Shown here: piece by piece, positions 14,591-22,107 of the stretch | How positions within the stretch are numbered: the stretch's first letter is position 1 | Layout: each line of letters begins with the position of its first letter | NCBI GenBank assembly: GCA_038237665.1 | Contig: JBBRYK010000035.1 | Coordinates: forward strand, 1-25,438 | Direction: 5' to 3' | Origin: JBBRYK01 sp038237665 | Lineage (GTDB): Bacteria > Actinomycetota > Thermoleophilia > Gaiellales > Gaiellaceae | DNA length: 25,438 bases | Translations under genes and position numbers: made by a program | Notes under the pieces: model-generated | What the model saw: the letters and a program-made list of their open reading frames with translations, nothing else | The model's database searches: none | Told to the model about the DNA's origin: nothing

Positions 14591-16663
14591 TCAGGCAAGC
14601 CTGAGCTGCTTGCTCACGGAGGCGGCGAGCCGCGGCGCGACCATGACGGTGCCCTCGAAGACCTCGGGGCCGAGGAAGGCCTTCATCAGCTTGTCGTGGG
14701 AGCGGTAGCGGAGCATCTGCGCCTCGATGCGGACGGCGGCGGTGTACTCGGCTGGGTCGGCGGGTCGCTCGCCCGGGAGCCGGCGCTCGACGATCCGCTC
14801 AGCGGCCCACCAGTAGACGGCGTTCGCTGCCACCTCGACCTCCAGCATCCGATAAGGCACGTATTCGCGCACCCGAGAGCGTGCGAGGCCGGCCAAACGC
14901 GCGGCGCGCTCGAGCGCCTTAAACTCGCGCCGGCCCTCGTAGACGGTGACGATTCCGGTCTCAGGCTCGAACCCGGCCTCGAGGTGGGAGTCGTCGTCCT
15001 TGCGCGCGATCTCGCGCACCCAGCCGCTTCCGTGGTGGCGGACGACGAGGACGACGAGCTCGGCGTCGTGGCCCCCGGCTTCGGCGAAGATGGAGAGCTG
15101 CGAGCCGGGCTCGGCCGAAACGAGTGCGCGCAGCTTGCCGCTCACGCGCGACCAGCCACCCGCGACCGGCTCGGGTACCTGCTCGCGGTAGAGGCGGAGG
15201 GAGAGGCCGGGGTCGGTGGCGATCTCGATCGGCGTTCCGGGCGGGACGCGCGCCGGATCGAAGAGCAGGGACACGCCGCGCTCCTCTGCGGGATGGAGCC
15301 GGACGGGCGACTGCTTGAAGCGCATCGCGGCGTCGACGACCGCAGGCGCGCCCGGCCACGGCGGCGGTATGCCTTCCCGTTCTTCGCGCGCCTCGACGGG
15401 CGACTGCTCGGTGGCCGCGCCGCCGCGGGCGAAGCCCGCCTTGCCGGGCGCGTCGAATGCGGTACGGAGCGCGTCGTTGAGTGCCCGCAGCCCGACCTCG
15501 TCGCGGGCGGCGATCTCCTTCCCGGCGCGGACAAGCCGCGTGCCGGCTCGCCGCTCCTCGGCCTCGACGATCGGGCGCAGGATCCGCTCGACCCTCGCAT
15601 AGAGCCGTTTCACGAGCGGGTGCGCGTCGTTGAGGCCGCTGCGGTCGACGCGGACGACGACCTGCGGCCGCGGCGTGTCGAGCGCGTCCCGTTGGAGCCG
15701 CTCGATCGCCTCGCAGTGGATCTCGCCGTAGAGGTGGCGGGCGCCGGGTCGGGCTTCGAGGCCGGCGAGCGTCGTCTCGTGCGCCGCCCGACCGGAGCGG
15801 ACGACCAGCCCGCCGCGGCGGCCGGCGCGGGCCGGGCTCAGCGGGATCGGCTGCGCCGAGCGGCGGACTACGAGCCGTGCCGTGACGCCCCGCTGGAGCT
15901 CGATCTCGTCGTCGAAGAGCAGCGGCCGCTCCGGGTCGGGCTCGGGAGGCGTGTAGCGGACGAGCTGCAGCGGCTCGCCGAGGAGGTCGAGCAAGAGCTC
16001 GCGGCTCTCGTCCTCGAGGATCGGCCGCAGCTGGACGAGATCGGCGACGAGCCGGCGCAAGCGCGCGCTGGGTGGCAGCCGTCGGTCGGCGAGCGGCACC
16101 GTCACTCGTGTCCCCTCGTGCGCGATCCCCAGCTCGTGGCGGATCGTCGGCGTGGCGGGAGCGTCGAGCAAGTGCGTGTAGACGTAGGGCTCGTCGCCGC
16201 CGGCCGGCAGGAACCACGACTCGACCGCGCGGTCGCCGCGGACGCCCTGGATCCGCCCGCCGCCCTGGGCGAGCCAGACGTCGCGCAGCCCGCGTCCGAA
16301 CAGACCGCGCTGACCCTCCCGCTCGGGGACGACCCCGAGTGCGCCGAGGCGCTGGTCGACGACGTCGGCGTCGACCCCCTCGCCGTCGTCCGAGCAGACG
16401 ATCTCGTAGGCCCAAGCCCGCAGCGCCGGCAACCGGAGGCGGTGCAGCCCAGCTTTCCACGCCCTCAGGAACGCCGGGTCGGCGGGCCCAATCCGCAGCT
16501 GGATCCGGCCCCGCTCACGCCCGGCGGCAGCGATCGCAGCGTCCGCATTCGTGACGAGCTCGGGGATGATCTGCGCCAGGTCAATTCCGGCTTGCGCGAA
16601 GTTCTCGCGGAAGTAGCGGCCTCGGACGCGGCCGCTGCGAAGCTTCGATGCGTCGATCGCCAC
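14591..16663 (-). CDS. Large GHKL (HSP90/MutL-like) ATPase of unknown function
   Basis: A 690-residue protein with an N-terminal GHKL ATP-binding domain. The N box is ELVTNADAA (Glu35, Asn39), the G1 box is DDGEG (about 92-96) and the G2 region is GLFGRGLRDV (about 121-129). The N-box Glu fits an ATP-hydrolysing GHKL protein of the MutL/HSP90/MORC type rather than a histidine kinase, and no H-box is seen. The remaining 500 residues contain no motif I recognise; they may hold a transducer domain (about 270-400) and an effector or dimerisation domain. Related stand-alone GHKL proteins often sit in defence loci, but I cannot name a known system for this one. The GTG start at 16663 has a TATCCT hexamer eight bases upstream on the minus strand and is divergent from the SEC-C gene. 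Confidence 0.8.
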   Translation of the reverse strand: MAIDASKLRSGRVRGRYFRENFAQAGIDLAQIIPELVTNADAAIAAAGRERGRIQLRIGPADPAFLRAWKAGLHRLRLPALRAWAYEIVCSDDGEGVDADVVDQRLGALGVVPEREGQRGLFGRGLRDVWLAQGGGRIQGVRGDRAVESWFLPAGGDEPYVYTHLLDAPATPTIRHELGIAHEGTRVTVPLADRRLPPSARLRRLVADLVQLRPILEDESRELLLDLLGEPLQLVRYTPPEPDPERPLLFDDEIELQRGVTARLVVRRSAQPIPLSPARAGRRGGLVVRSGRAAHETTLAGLEARPGARHLYGEIHCEAIERLQRDALDTPRPQVVVRVDRSGLNDAHPLVKRLYARVERILRPIVEAEERRAGTRLVRAGKEIAARDEVGLRALNDALRTAFDAPGKAGFARGGAATEQSPVEAREEREGIPPPWPGAPAVVDAAMRFKQSPVRLHPAEERGVSLLFDPARVPPGTPIEIATDPGLSLRLYREQVPEPVAGGWSRVSGKLRALVSAEPGSQLSIFAEAGGHDAELVVLVVRHHGSGWVREIARKDDDSHLEAGFEPETGIVTVYEGRREFKALERAARLAGLARSRVREYVPYRMLEVEVAANAVYWWAAERIVERRLPGERPADPAEYTAAVRIEAQMLRYRSHDKLMKAFLGPEVFEGTVMVAPRLAASVSKQLRLA

Positions 16664-16730
16664 GGAAAGGGAGGATAAGCGCCTTCCTCGACGGCGTCGC
16701 GACCGGTGCAGCGATTACGGTTGCTCTTGG

Positions 16731-18110
16731 ATGGGCGGCGTGTCGATCTCGAGGAACGCGACCTGCCCGTGCGGTAGCGGGCGGAAGTACAAGCGCTGCT
16801 GTCTCGCCAACGAGGAGCGAGCTATGCGCGAGGCACGGTTCGACGACGCGGTAGGCCGTTGCCTTCAGACTTGGTCGTCGAAGCTGTTCGGTGACGAGGT
16901 CGCGGCCGCGCTCGAGGAGTTCGTCGGCCCCGAGCGCACGATGTCCGACGACGAGTTCCAGATCTTCGCCACCTGGTTCCACAACGATCGCGGGCTTGCG
17001 GGCGGTGGCACGCCCGCGGAGCGCTATGCCGCCCGTGCGGACCTGCCGGCGTCCGAGCGAGAAGCCGCGTCGCGGATTGCCGCTGCGCGGCTCGGCTTCT
17101 ATCGCGTCCTCGCCGTCGAGCCTGGGCGCTCGTTGAGGTTGGAGGACATCATCGACGGCACGCGCATGGAGGTCAGAAGCCCGCACGTCTCACACGAGGC
17201 GCTCCGCTGGGACGTCGTGCTTGCCCGGGTCATGGAGGGCGATCCGCCGAGTCTTTGGGGTCCGACGCGGTTCTTCGAGCCGTGCGAAGAGCCCGAGCTT
17301 TGCGCCGAGCTGGCGCGGCTCGCAGGCTCGCCGCTCGAGGACCTCGACGAGGAGGAGCTCGCTACGACGGTTCGCCGGCATGCGCTCGAGCTGATGCGGT
17401 TCATACCCCTGAGTCGCAGCGCCGAGCCTAGCTTCTTCACCCTAGAGGGCGATCCGGTCGCCTTCGCGTCGGCGACGTGGGAGGTGCACGACCCCGCCGC
17501 TGCGGCCGAGAGGATGCGCGACCTCGGCGGGCTGCTGCCCGACGATCCGATCGAGATCGACGTCACCGCGCCGCGCGCGACCCTGGTGAGGCAGCGTCCG
17601 CCGTTACCGCCGGGCGCGCTCGTCCTGGAGTCGAGCCCGGTCGGTGCGATCGACACGATCGCGATCGCGACGCTGCGGCTCGACGGTGACGAGCTCCACG
17701 CCGAGGCGATGTCCGTGCAGTGGCTCGCGCAGACGATCGAGATCGTCGCCGACGACTTCGGCGAGCTCGTCGATCTCCGTACGCGAGACGTGATGTCGGT
17801 GGACGAAGCGTTGGCGGCACGCCACGCGGGGCACCTCGATTCGACGCCGCGGCGAGTTGGCGCAGCGGAGCGGCTGCTCGCCGGCGACTTCGTGAACGAG
17901 CGTATGTGCAGATGGCTCGACGAGCCGCATCAGCTTCTCGACGGCCGCACGCCGCGCGAAGCCGTCGCCGGTGCCGATCGGGCAGCGGTCGCCCGCCTGC
18001 TCCGCCAGATCGAGAACGGCGCCGAACGGGCGCGTCGCCGCGGTGAACCGGGCGTTGACGTTACGCGGCTACGAGGCGAGCTCGGCCTGAACGATGAACT
18101 CGCGGCCTAA
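16731..18110 (+). CDS. SEC-C metal-binding domain protein
   Basis: A 459-residue protein beginning with a zinc-binding SEC-C motif, CPCGSGRKYKRCC (Cys12, Cys14, Cys23, Cys24), a module also found at the SecA C-terminus and in many stand-alone proteins. The middle is an acidic alpha/beta region with no recognised motif. Near the C-terminus (about 387-420) the segment WLDEPHQLLDGRTPREAV resembles the toxin-binding domain of MbcA/ParS/Xre antitoxins, where WL..P...L.GRTP is typical. The start is ATG 16731 (GTG 16740 is possible), with TACGGT nine bases before it and no clear ribosome binding site. The HTH/RES pair follows on the same strand, so it may act as an accessory or antitoxin-like partner. 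Its function is unknown. Confidence 0.78.
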   Translation: MGGVSISRNATCPCGSGRKYKRCCLANEERAMREARFDDAVGRCLQTWSSKLFGDEVAAALEEFVGPERTMSDDEFQIFATWFHNDRGLAGGGTPAERYAARADLPASEREAASRIAAARLGFYRVLAVEPGRSLRLEDIIDGTRMEVRSPHVSHEALRWDVVLARVMEGDPPSLWGPTRFFEPCEEPELCAELARLAGSPLEDLDEEELATTVRRHALELMRFIPLSRSAEPSFFTLEGDPVAFASATWEVHDPAAAAERMRDLGGLLPDDPIEIDVTAPRATLVRQRPPLPPGALVLESSPVGAIDTIAIATLRLDGDELHAEAMSVQWLAQTIEIVADDFGELVDLRTRDVMSVDEALAARHAGHLDSTPRRVGAAERLLAGDFVNERMCRWLDEPHQLLDGRTPREAVAGADRAAVARLLRQIENGAERARRRGEPGVDVTRLRGELGLNDELAA

Positions 18111-18170
18111 CACACTGGTTGCCCCCAAGCCTTGCGTTTTGCTTGCGCTATGGGGACAGTGGCACCCACG

Positions 18171-19004
18171 ATGACAGCATCACCGCTGTTTGCCAGGAAC
18201 CTCCAACGGGTGCGACGGGCCCTTCGCGAGCTCGACGGCGGCGAGCTTCTGCCGGCACTCGGCGCGCAGCTCGAGCTCGCACTCGAGGGCTCCGCCGAGG
18301 CGACGCGCGAGTACGTGCGCTGCTACCACGTGCTGACGGTGCGAGTGCTCGACGAGGCTCACCGGGCTCGCCCTGACATGGTGGTTCGCACGGCCGACGG
18401 GCACCTCGCGCTCATCGACGTGAAGGGCACTCCGAGGCGGGCGCCGGTCGAGGCGCTCGAGACGACCTCTGCGGAGGCGCCGTTCGGCCCATGGACGGCC
18501 CACTTTCCGCTCGAGGAGGCGGTCGCGCTCGATCTCGCGAGCCGCGTTCGTCAGCTGATCGGGCTGCGTGCTCTCGACCTGGCGCCAGCCGAACCAGGCC
18601 TTGGCGAGGTCGTCGACGTCGACGATCTGACCGCCCTACGGTTTCTGCGCCGGGTGCGCTTCCACCTCAACCATCCCGACGAGGAACATCCGTTCCGCCG
18701 CTTGATGGACGCATTCGAGCTGTCGAAGACACGGTTCGCCTCGCTCTTCGGCGTGCGCCGGCAGGCGGTGGACCAGTGGCTCGAGCGCGGCGTGCCTTCG
18801 GAACGGCAGGAGAAGGTGCAGACGCTGATCGCGATCTGCGACCTGCTGGAGCGCAAGCTGAAGCCGGGCAGGCTCGCCGGGGTCGCGCGTCGCCCTGCCG
18901 ACGCGTACGGCGGCAAGACGATGCTGGAGCTGATCGCCGCCGACCAGCACCGCGAGTTGCTGGGGCTCGTGCGCGACAGCTTCGACTGGTCTACATCCGC
19001 CTGA
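18171..19004 (+). CDS. Xre-like antitoxin of a RES toxin, with N-terminal PD...DxK domain
   Basis: About 277 residues from ATG 18171; ATG 18150 and TTG 18132 are in-frame alternatives. The C-terminal third has a helix-turn-helix segment (FASLFGVRRQAVDQWLERG) and a helical tail ending just before the RES gene, as in antitoxins that partner RES-domain toxins. The N-terminal part is not standard: it contains RPDMVVRTADGHLALIDVKG, in which PD and, 14 residues later, DVK fit the PD-(D/E)xK nuclease signature (Asp69, Asp83, Lys85). I infer a nuclease-like fold, active or not, fused to a DNA-binding antitoxin domain. The stop lies four bases before the RES start, so the pair is translated together. 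Confidence 0.7.
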   Translation: MTASPLFARNLQRVRRALRELDGGELLPALGAQLELALEGSAEATREYVRCYHVLTVRVLDEAHRARPDMVVRTADGHLALIDVKGTPRRAPVEALETTSAEAPFGPWTAHFPLEEAVALDLASRVRQLIGLRALDLAPAEPGLGEVVDVDDLTALRFLRRVRFHLNHPDEEHPFRRLMDAFELSKTRFASLFGVRRQAVDQWLERGVPSERQEKVQTLIAICDLLERKLKPGRLAGVARRPADAYGGKTMLELIAADQHRELLGLVRDSFDWSTSA

Positions 19005-19008
19005 GAAC

Positions 19009-19557
19009 GTGGCCTACGGGCGCACCATCCGCCGGGGCGGCTCCTACAACCGACTCGCCGAGCCATCCTGGGCGGACCCGCTCGACACGAGCTACTCGCG
19101 ACAGCGCGGCGGACGCTGGAATGCGCCGGACAGCTTCGGCGTCCTCTATCTCAGCCGCGACTTGCGGGTTGCACGCCTCCAGGTGCAGTACAAGCTGCGC
19201 GGGCACCCCTACGGAGTCGAGGATCTCGACGAGTCCGAGCAGCATGACCTCGTCGACATCGAGGTCGTCGAGCGCGAGTGGCTCGACTGCGTGACCGTCT
19301 CGGGCCTCGAAGCGGTAGGCCTTCCGGAGACCTATCCTCGTCACCGAAACGGCCGGCCGGTGCGGCATGCGGACTGCCAGCCGATCGGTCGAACAGCCTT
19401 CGAGGACGGCGGGCCGGGGATCGCCTGCCGCTCTGGCGCCACGGGTGCCTCGCCGACCGATGAGGAGCTCGGCGTCTTCGACCGAGACGCAGGCACCAGC
19501 GTGCGTATGACCGGCAGGCAGCCGTTCGCCGATTGGTTCTGGGGCGCCCCGTCGTAG
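19009..19557 (+). CDS. RES-domain toxin (predicted NAD-degrading)
   Basis: A 182-residue RES-family protein. Characterised RES toxins (MbcT, Res, ParT) act on NAD+ or ADP-ribosylate targets and are neutralised by an Xre/MbcA/ParS antitoxin. Here the GGRWN motif and the following VLYLS block (about 34-50) and a C-terminal GIACRSG segment carrying the conserved Ser are present. Where many RES proteins have Glu after the tyrosine block (ALLEV-like), this one reads ARLQVQ, so a catalytic residue may be changed. The GTG start at 19009 is four bases after the antitoxin stop. Length is within the family range. Confidence 0.75.
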   Translation: MAYGRTIRRGGSYNRLAEPSWADPLDTSYSRQRGGRWNAPDSFGVLYLSRDLRVARLQVQYKLRGHPYGVEDLDESEQHDLVDIEVVEREWLDCVTVSGLEAVGLPETYPRHRNGRPVRHADCQPIGRTAFEDGGPGIACRSGATGASPTDEELGVFDRDAGTSVRMTGRQPFADWFWGAPS

Positions 19558-19585
19558 AGGTCACCGCGCGCCTCCAGGGCGTGCT

Positions 19586-19735
19586 TTAGTGCCGCTGTAG
19601 GAGCGTCGAGACGAGACGCCGTCCGTCAGCCCCGAACGGCTCTGCGAGCTTCTGGTCGCCGGGGCGGATACCTACCGCTGGGCAGGAAGTCGCCGCAGCG
19701 AAGGCGATGACGACGAAGACGGTGGCGCGCCTCAC
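19586..19735 (-). CDS. Possible small exported peptide
   Basis: A 49-residue frame from GTG 19735 begins MRRATVFVVIAFAAATSCP, which has the charge and hydrophobic core of a signal peptide with a lipobox-like Cys, followed by about 30 polar residues. It lies 31 bases after the histone-deacetylase-like gene on the same strand. No ribosome binding site is visible and the frame is short, so it may be spurious. Confidence 0.25.
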   Translation of the reverse strand: MRRATVFVVIAFAAATSCPAVGIRPGDQKLAEPFGADGRRLVSTLLQRH

Positions 19736-19766
19736 GCGAATAGCGTCCGTCCGGCTTCGCAGTTCG

Positions 19767-20549
19767 TCACGGAGTCCGGCGGACGGTGCTGAAGCCCTCT
19801 AACGCTGCCGCAACGAGGCCCGGCAGGGTCTCGAGATTGTAGCCGCCCTCGAGAACCGCAGCCGTTCGCGGCCCGAGCGCCGCACAACGCCGGCCGAGCT
19901 CGCGGAACCCATCGGTCGTCAGAGCCATGTCCGCGAGTGGATCGTCCTCGTGCGCGTCGAACCCCGCCGAGACGAGGACGAGATCGGGCTCGAACGCGCC
20001 GACCGCAGGTTCGACGGTCTGCTCGAAGACCTCGACGTACTCCTCGTCCCCGCAGCCGCCTGGAAGCGGGACGTTGATTGTCGTGTCGTTCCCTTGGCCC
20101 GGCCCGCCGGTACCCGGATAGAACGGCCAGCGGTGGAGCGAGACGAAGAGCACCGTGGGATCCGCCCAGAAGATCGCCTGCGTGCCGTTGCCGTGGTGGA
20201 CGTCGAAGTCGACGATCGCCACCCTTCGCACGTCCAGCTCGGCCTGGGCATACCGCGCGGCCACCGCCACGTTGTCGAAGAGACAGAATCCCATTGCCCG
20301 ATCAGGCAACGCATGATGCCCCGGCGGGCGCACCAGGGCGAACCCGCCTCGGCGCGCGGCCTCGATCGCTCCTCCTGCCGCCAGCAGCGCTGCCTCGAAG
20401 CTCGACGGCGAGGCGAATGTGTCGCCGTCCAGCCACAACGGCTCGTCGACCGCGCGGATGCTCTCGACATAGCCGGGGTCGTGGCAGCGCGCGATGTCGG
20501 CCGCGTCGGCGGGCTCGGCTCGGACGTACTCGGGAAACCGCTCCAGCAA
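19767..20549 (-). CDS. Histone deacetylase-like amidohydrolase (class II, AcuC/APAH superfamily)
   Basis: A zinc amidohydrolase that removes acetyl groups from amines (acetyl-lysine, acetylpolyamines). From TTG 20549 it has 260 residues. The motifs are RPPGHHA (His78-His79), DFDVHHGNGT (zinc ligands Asp116 and His118), SAGFDAH (zinc ligand Asp198) and LEGGYN (Tyr237). The same frame is open and clearly coding upstream to 20630, giving SHPDLARLHP and HHPESPERL, the normal N-terminus of this family. No ATG, GTG or TTG occurs between the in-frame TAA upstream and 20549, so the true start may be a non-standard ATC at 20630 or the start has been lost. The gene follows the exonuclease, overlapping it if the longer form is made. 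Confidence 0.88.
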   Translation of the reverse strand: MLERFPEYVRAEPADAADIARCHDPGYVESIRAVDEPLWLDGDTFASPSSFEAALLAAGGAIEAARRGGFALVRPPGHHALPDRAMGFCLFDNVAVAARYAQAELDVRRVAIVDFDVHHGNGTQAIFWADPTVLFVSLHRWPFYPGTGGPGQGNDTTINVPLPGGCGDEEYVEVFEQTVEPAVGAFEPDLVLVSAGFDAHEDDPLADMALTTDGFRELGRRCAALGPRTAAVLEGGYNLETLPGLVAAALEGFSTVRRTP

Positions 20550-20617
20550 GACCGCCAGGCGCTCGGGCGACTCGGGATGGTGCGCCGTGGGATGAAGCCG
20601 CGCGAGGTCTGGATGGC

Positions 20618-21460
20618 TTACGAGCTCGATCGCGCGGCCTCTTCGAGCCGGCCGGCCAGCGCCCCCAGGCCCCAGTCGGCGGCGAGAGCGGACGCCTCCG
20701 CCCAGTTAGGGGTTTGATCGGGGAGGGAGGGGAGAGGGGCGGAGGCGTCCAGCGTCGCAATTCGGCGGTAGAGGCGAAGATCCTCTGCCTCCGCCGCGAA
20801 CCGGCCTTCGGCCAGCGCGGCTTCGAGGGAGCCGTATTGCCGGAGCAGGTCGGCCGCCGTCTTTGGGCCGACGCCGCGGGCGCCGGGGAGCTTGTCGGAC
20901 GGGTCGCCGCGGAGCGCGATGAAGTCCGGCACTTGCTCCGGCTCGACGCCGTAGCGCTCCCGCACCTCGGCGGGGCCGATCCGCGCGAGGTCGGACACGC
21001 CGCGCACCGGCTGGAGGATCGTGGTCTGGTCGGAGGCGAGCTGGTACGCGTCCCGGTCGGAGGTGACGACGAGTGTCTGGCCGCCGCGGGCCGTCTCCGA
21101 GGCGGCGGTCGCGGCCAGGAAGTCGTCGGCCTCGTAGCCGGGGGCCTTTCCGCAGACGAAGCCGAACGCCGCCGCGAGCACCGGGAGTAGGGCCAGCTGC
21201 TCGAGCAGGTCGGCGTCGAACTTGCGGCCGGATTGGTAGGCAGTGAACGCCTCGTGCCTGTAGGTCGGGTGTTCGAGCGAGTCCCAGCCGACGACCACGG
21301 CGCGCGGCCGCTCGGCCTGCCAGAGCCGGAAGAGCATGTTCGCGAACCCGGTGAGCGCGCCCGCGGGCTTGCCTTCCGCCCGCCGGATCGACTTCGGCAG
21401 CCCGTGGTAGGCGCGATGGGCGAGCGAGTCGCCGTCGATCGCCATCAGCGGTGCGCTCAC
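20618..21460 (-). CDS. Stand-alone 5'-3' exonuclease (DNA polymerase I N-terminal domain type)
   Basis: A 280-residue structure-specific 5' nuclease of the FEN/T5 exonuclease family, which removes RNA primers and 5' flaps. Acidic metal-binding residues are seen in AIDGDSLA (Asp9, Asp11), GYEADDFLA and TSDRDAYQL, followed by the helix-hairpin-helix DNA-binding block LRGDPSDKLPGARGVGPKTA. No polymerase domain follows, so it is the stand-alone form. GTG 21460 overlaps the plsC stop by four bases (GTGA). The stop at 20618 lies inside the frame that encodes the conserved N-terminus of the deacetylase-like gene. Confidence 0.92.
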   Translation of the reverse strand: MSAPLMAIDGDSLAHRAYHGLPKSIRRAEGKPAGALTGFANMLFRLWQAERPRAVVVGWDSLEHPTYRHEAFTAYQSGRKFDADLLEQLALLPVLAAAFGFVCGKAPGYEADDFLAATAASETARGGQTLVVTSDRDAYQLASDQTTILQPVRGVSDLARIGPAEVRERYGVEPEQVPDFIALRGDPSDKLPGARGVGPKTAADLLRQYGSLEAALAEGRFAAEAEDLRLYRRIATLDASAPLPSLPDQTPNWAEASALAADWGLGALAGRLEEAARSSS

Positions 21461-22068
21461 AGCGTCTCGCGAAGCTCGTTGATCGCGGCCATCAGCCGGT
21501 CGGTTGCGACCTCCGCACCCTCGCGGGGCGGGAGTTGCTTCAGGTCGTCGAGTGGGATCGGCGGACCGTAGGCCACTCGCAGAGGTCCCAGTCGGGCGAG
21601 CCGGTCGGTTCCCTTGATCGCGGCCGGGACGAGCGGGACGTCCGCGGCGAGCGCAATCCGAGCGGCGCCGCTGTGCGGCTTAGCCTCGTACTTCTTCCGG
21701 AGGCCCTTTCGCTGCCGCGTCCCTTCGGGGAACATGACGACGATCTCGCCCTCCCGCGCCAGGCGGACGGCGGTCTCGATCGCCTCGTGGTCGGCCTCGC
21801 CCCGCCGGACCGGGAATGCGCCGCCCGCCTCGAGGAACGGCTTGAGGATCGGGTTGAAGAGCTCCGACTTGCCCATGAAGCGGAGCTGCCGTCTGGGAAA
21901 CAGCGGGATTCCGAGCGGCCACGGGTCGAAGTTCGACGTGTGGTTGGCGGCGAGGACATATCCGCCCTTCTTCGGCAGGTGCTCGCGGCCCTTCGCCTTC
22001 AGCCGGTAGAGGAACTTCGTCACCGGCCAGCTGATGCCGGCAACGAAAGTGTAGAACGGCGACGGCAC
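21457..22068 (-). CDS. plsC: 1-acyl-sn-glycerol-3-phosphate acyltransferase (PlsC family)
   Basis: A 203-residue membrane-associated acyltransferase that converts lysophosphatidic acid to phosphatidic acid. The catalytic motif NHTSNFD (His43, Asp48; HX4D) and the glycerol-phosphate-binding motif FPEGTR (113-118) are intact. An N-terminal hydrophobic segment (about 5-21) could anchor it. The start is GTG 22068. It is first of three co-directional genes, overlapping the exonuclease by GTGA. Other PlsC-domain proteins acylate different lipid acceptors, so the exact substrate is unproven. Confidence 0.9.
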   Translation of the reverse strand: MPSPFYTFVAGISWPVTKFLYRLKAKGREHLPKKGGYVLAANHTSNFDPWPLGIPLFPRRQLRFMGKSELFNPILKPFLEAGGAFPVRRGEADHEAIETAVRLAREGEIVVMFPEGTRQRKGLRKKYEAKPHSGAARIALAADVPLVPAAIKGTDRLARLGPLRVAYGPPIPLDDLKQLPPREGAEVATDRLMAAINELRETL

Positions 22069-22107
22069 GCGGGTCAGTATCGCCAGCCGGTGCGACCCCC
22101 TGCTCCG

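Noticed and set aside
14591..14604. Hairpin TCAGGC-AA-GCCTGA at the GHKL stop codon
   Set aside because: The stem is short, the loop too small and no T tract follows, so I do not call it a terminator.
14696..16678. A 660-codon open frame on the plus strand
   Set aside because: Antisense to the GHKL ATPase; no motif, and biased composition from the opposite strand's codon use.
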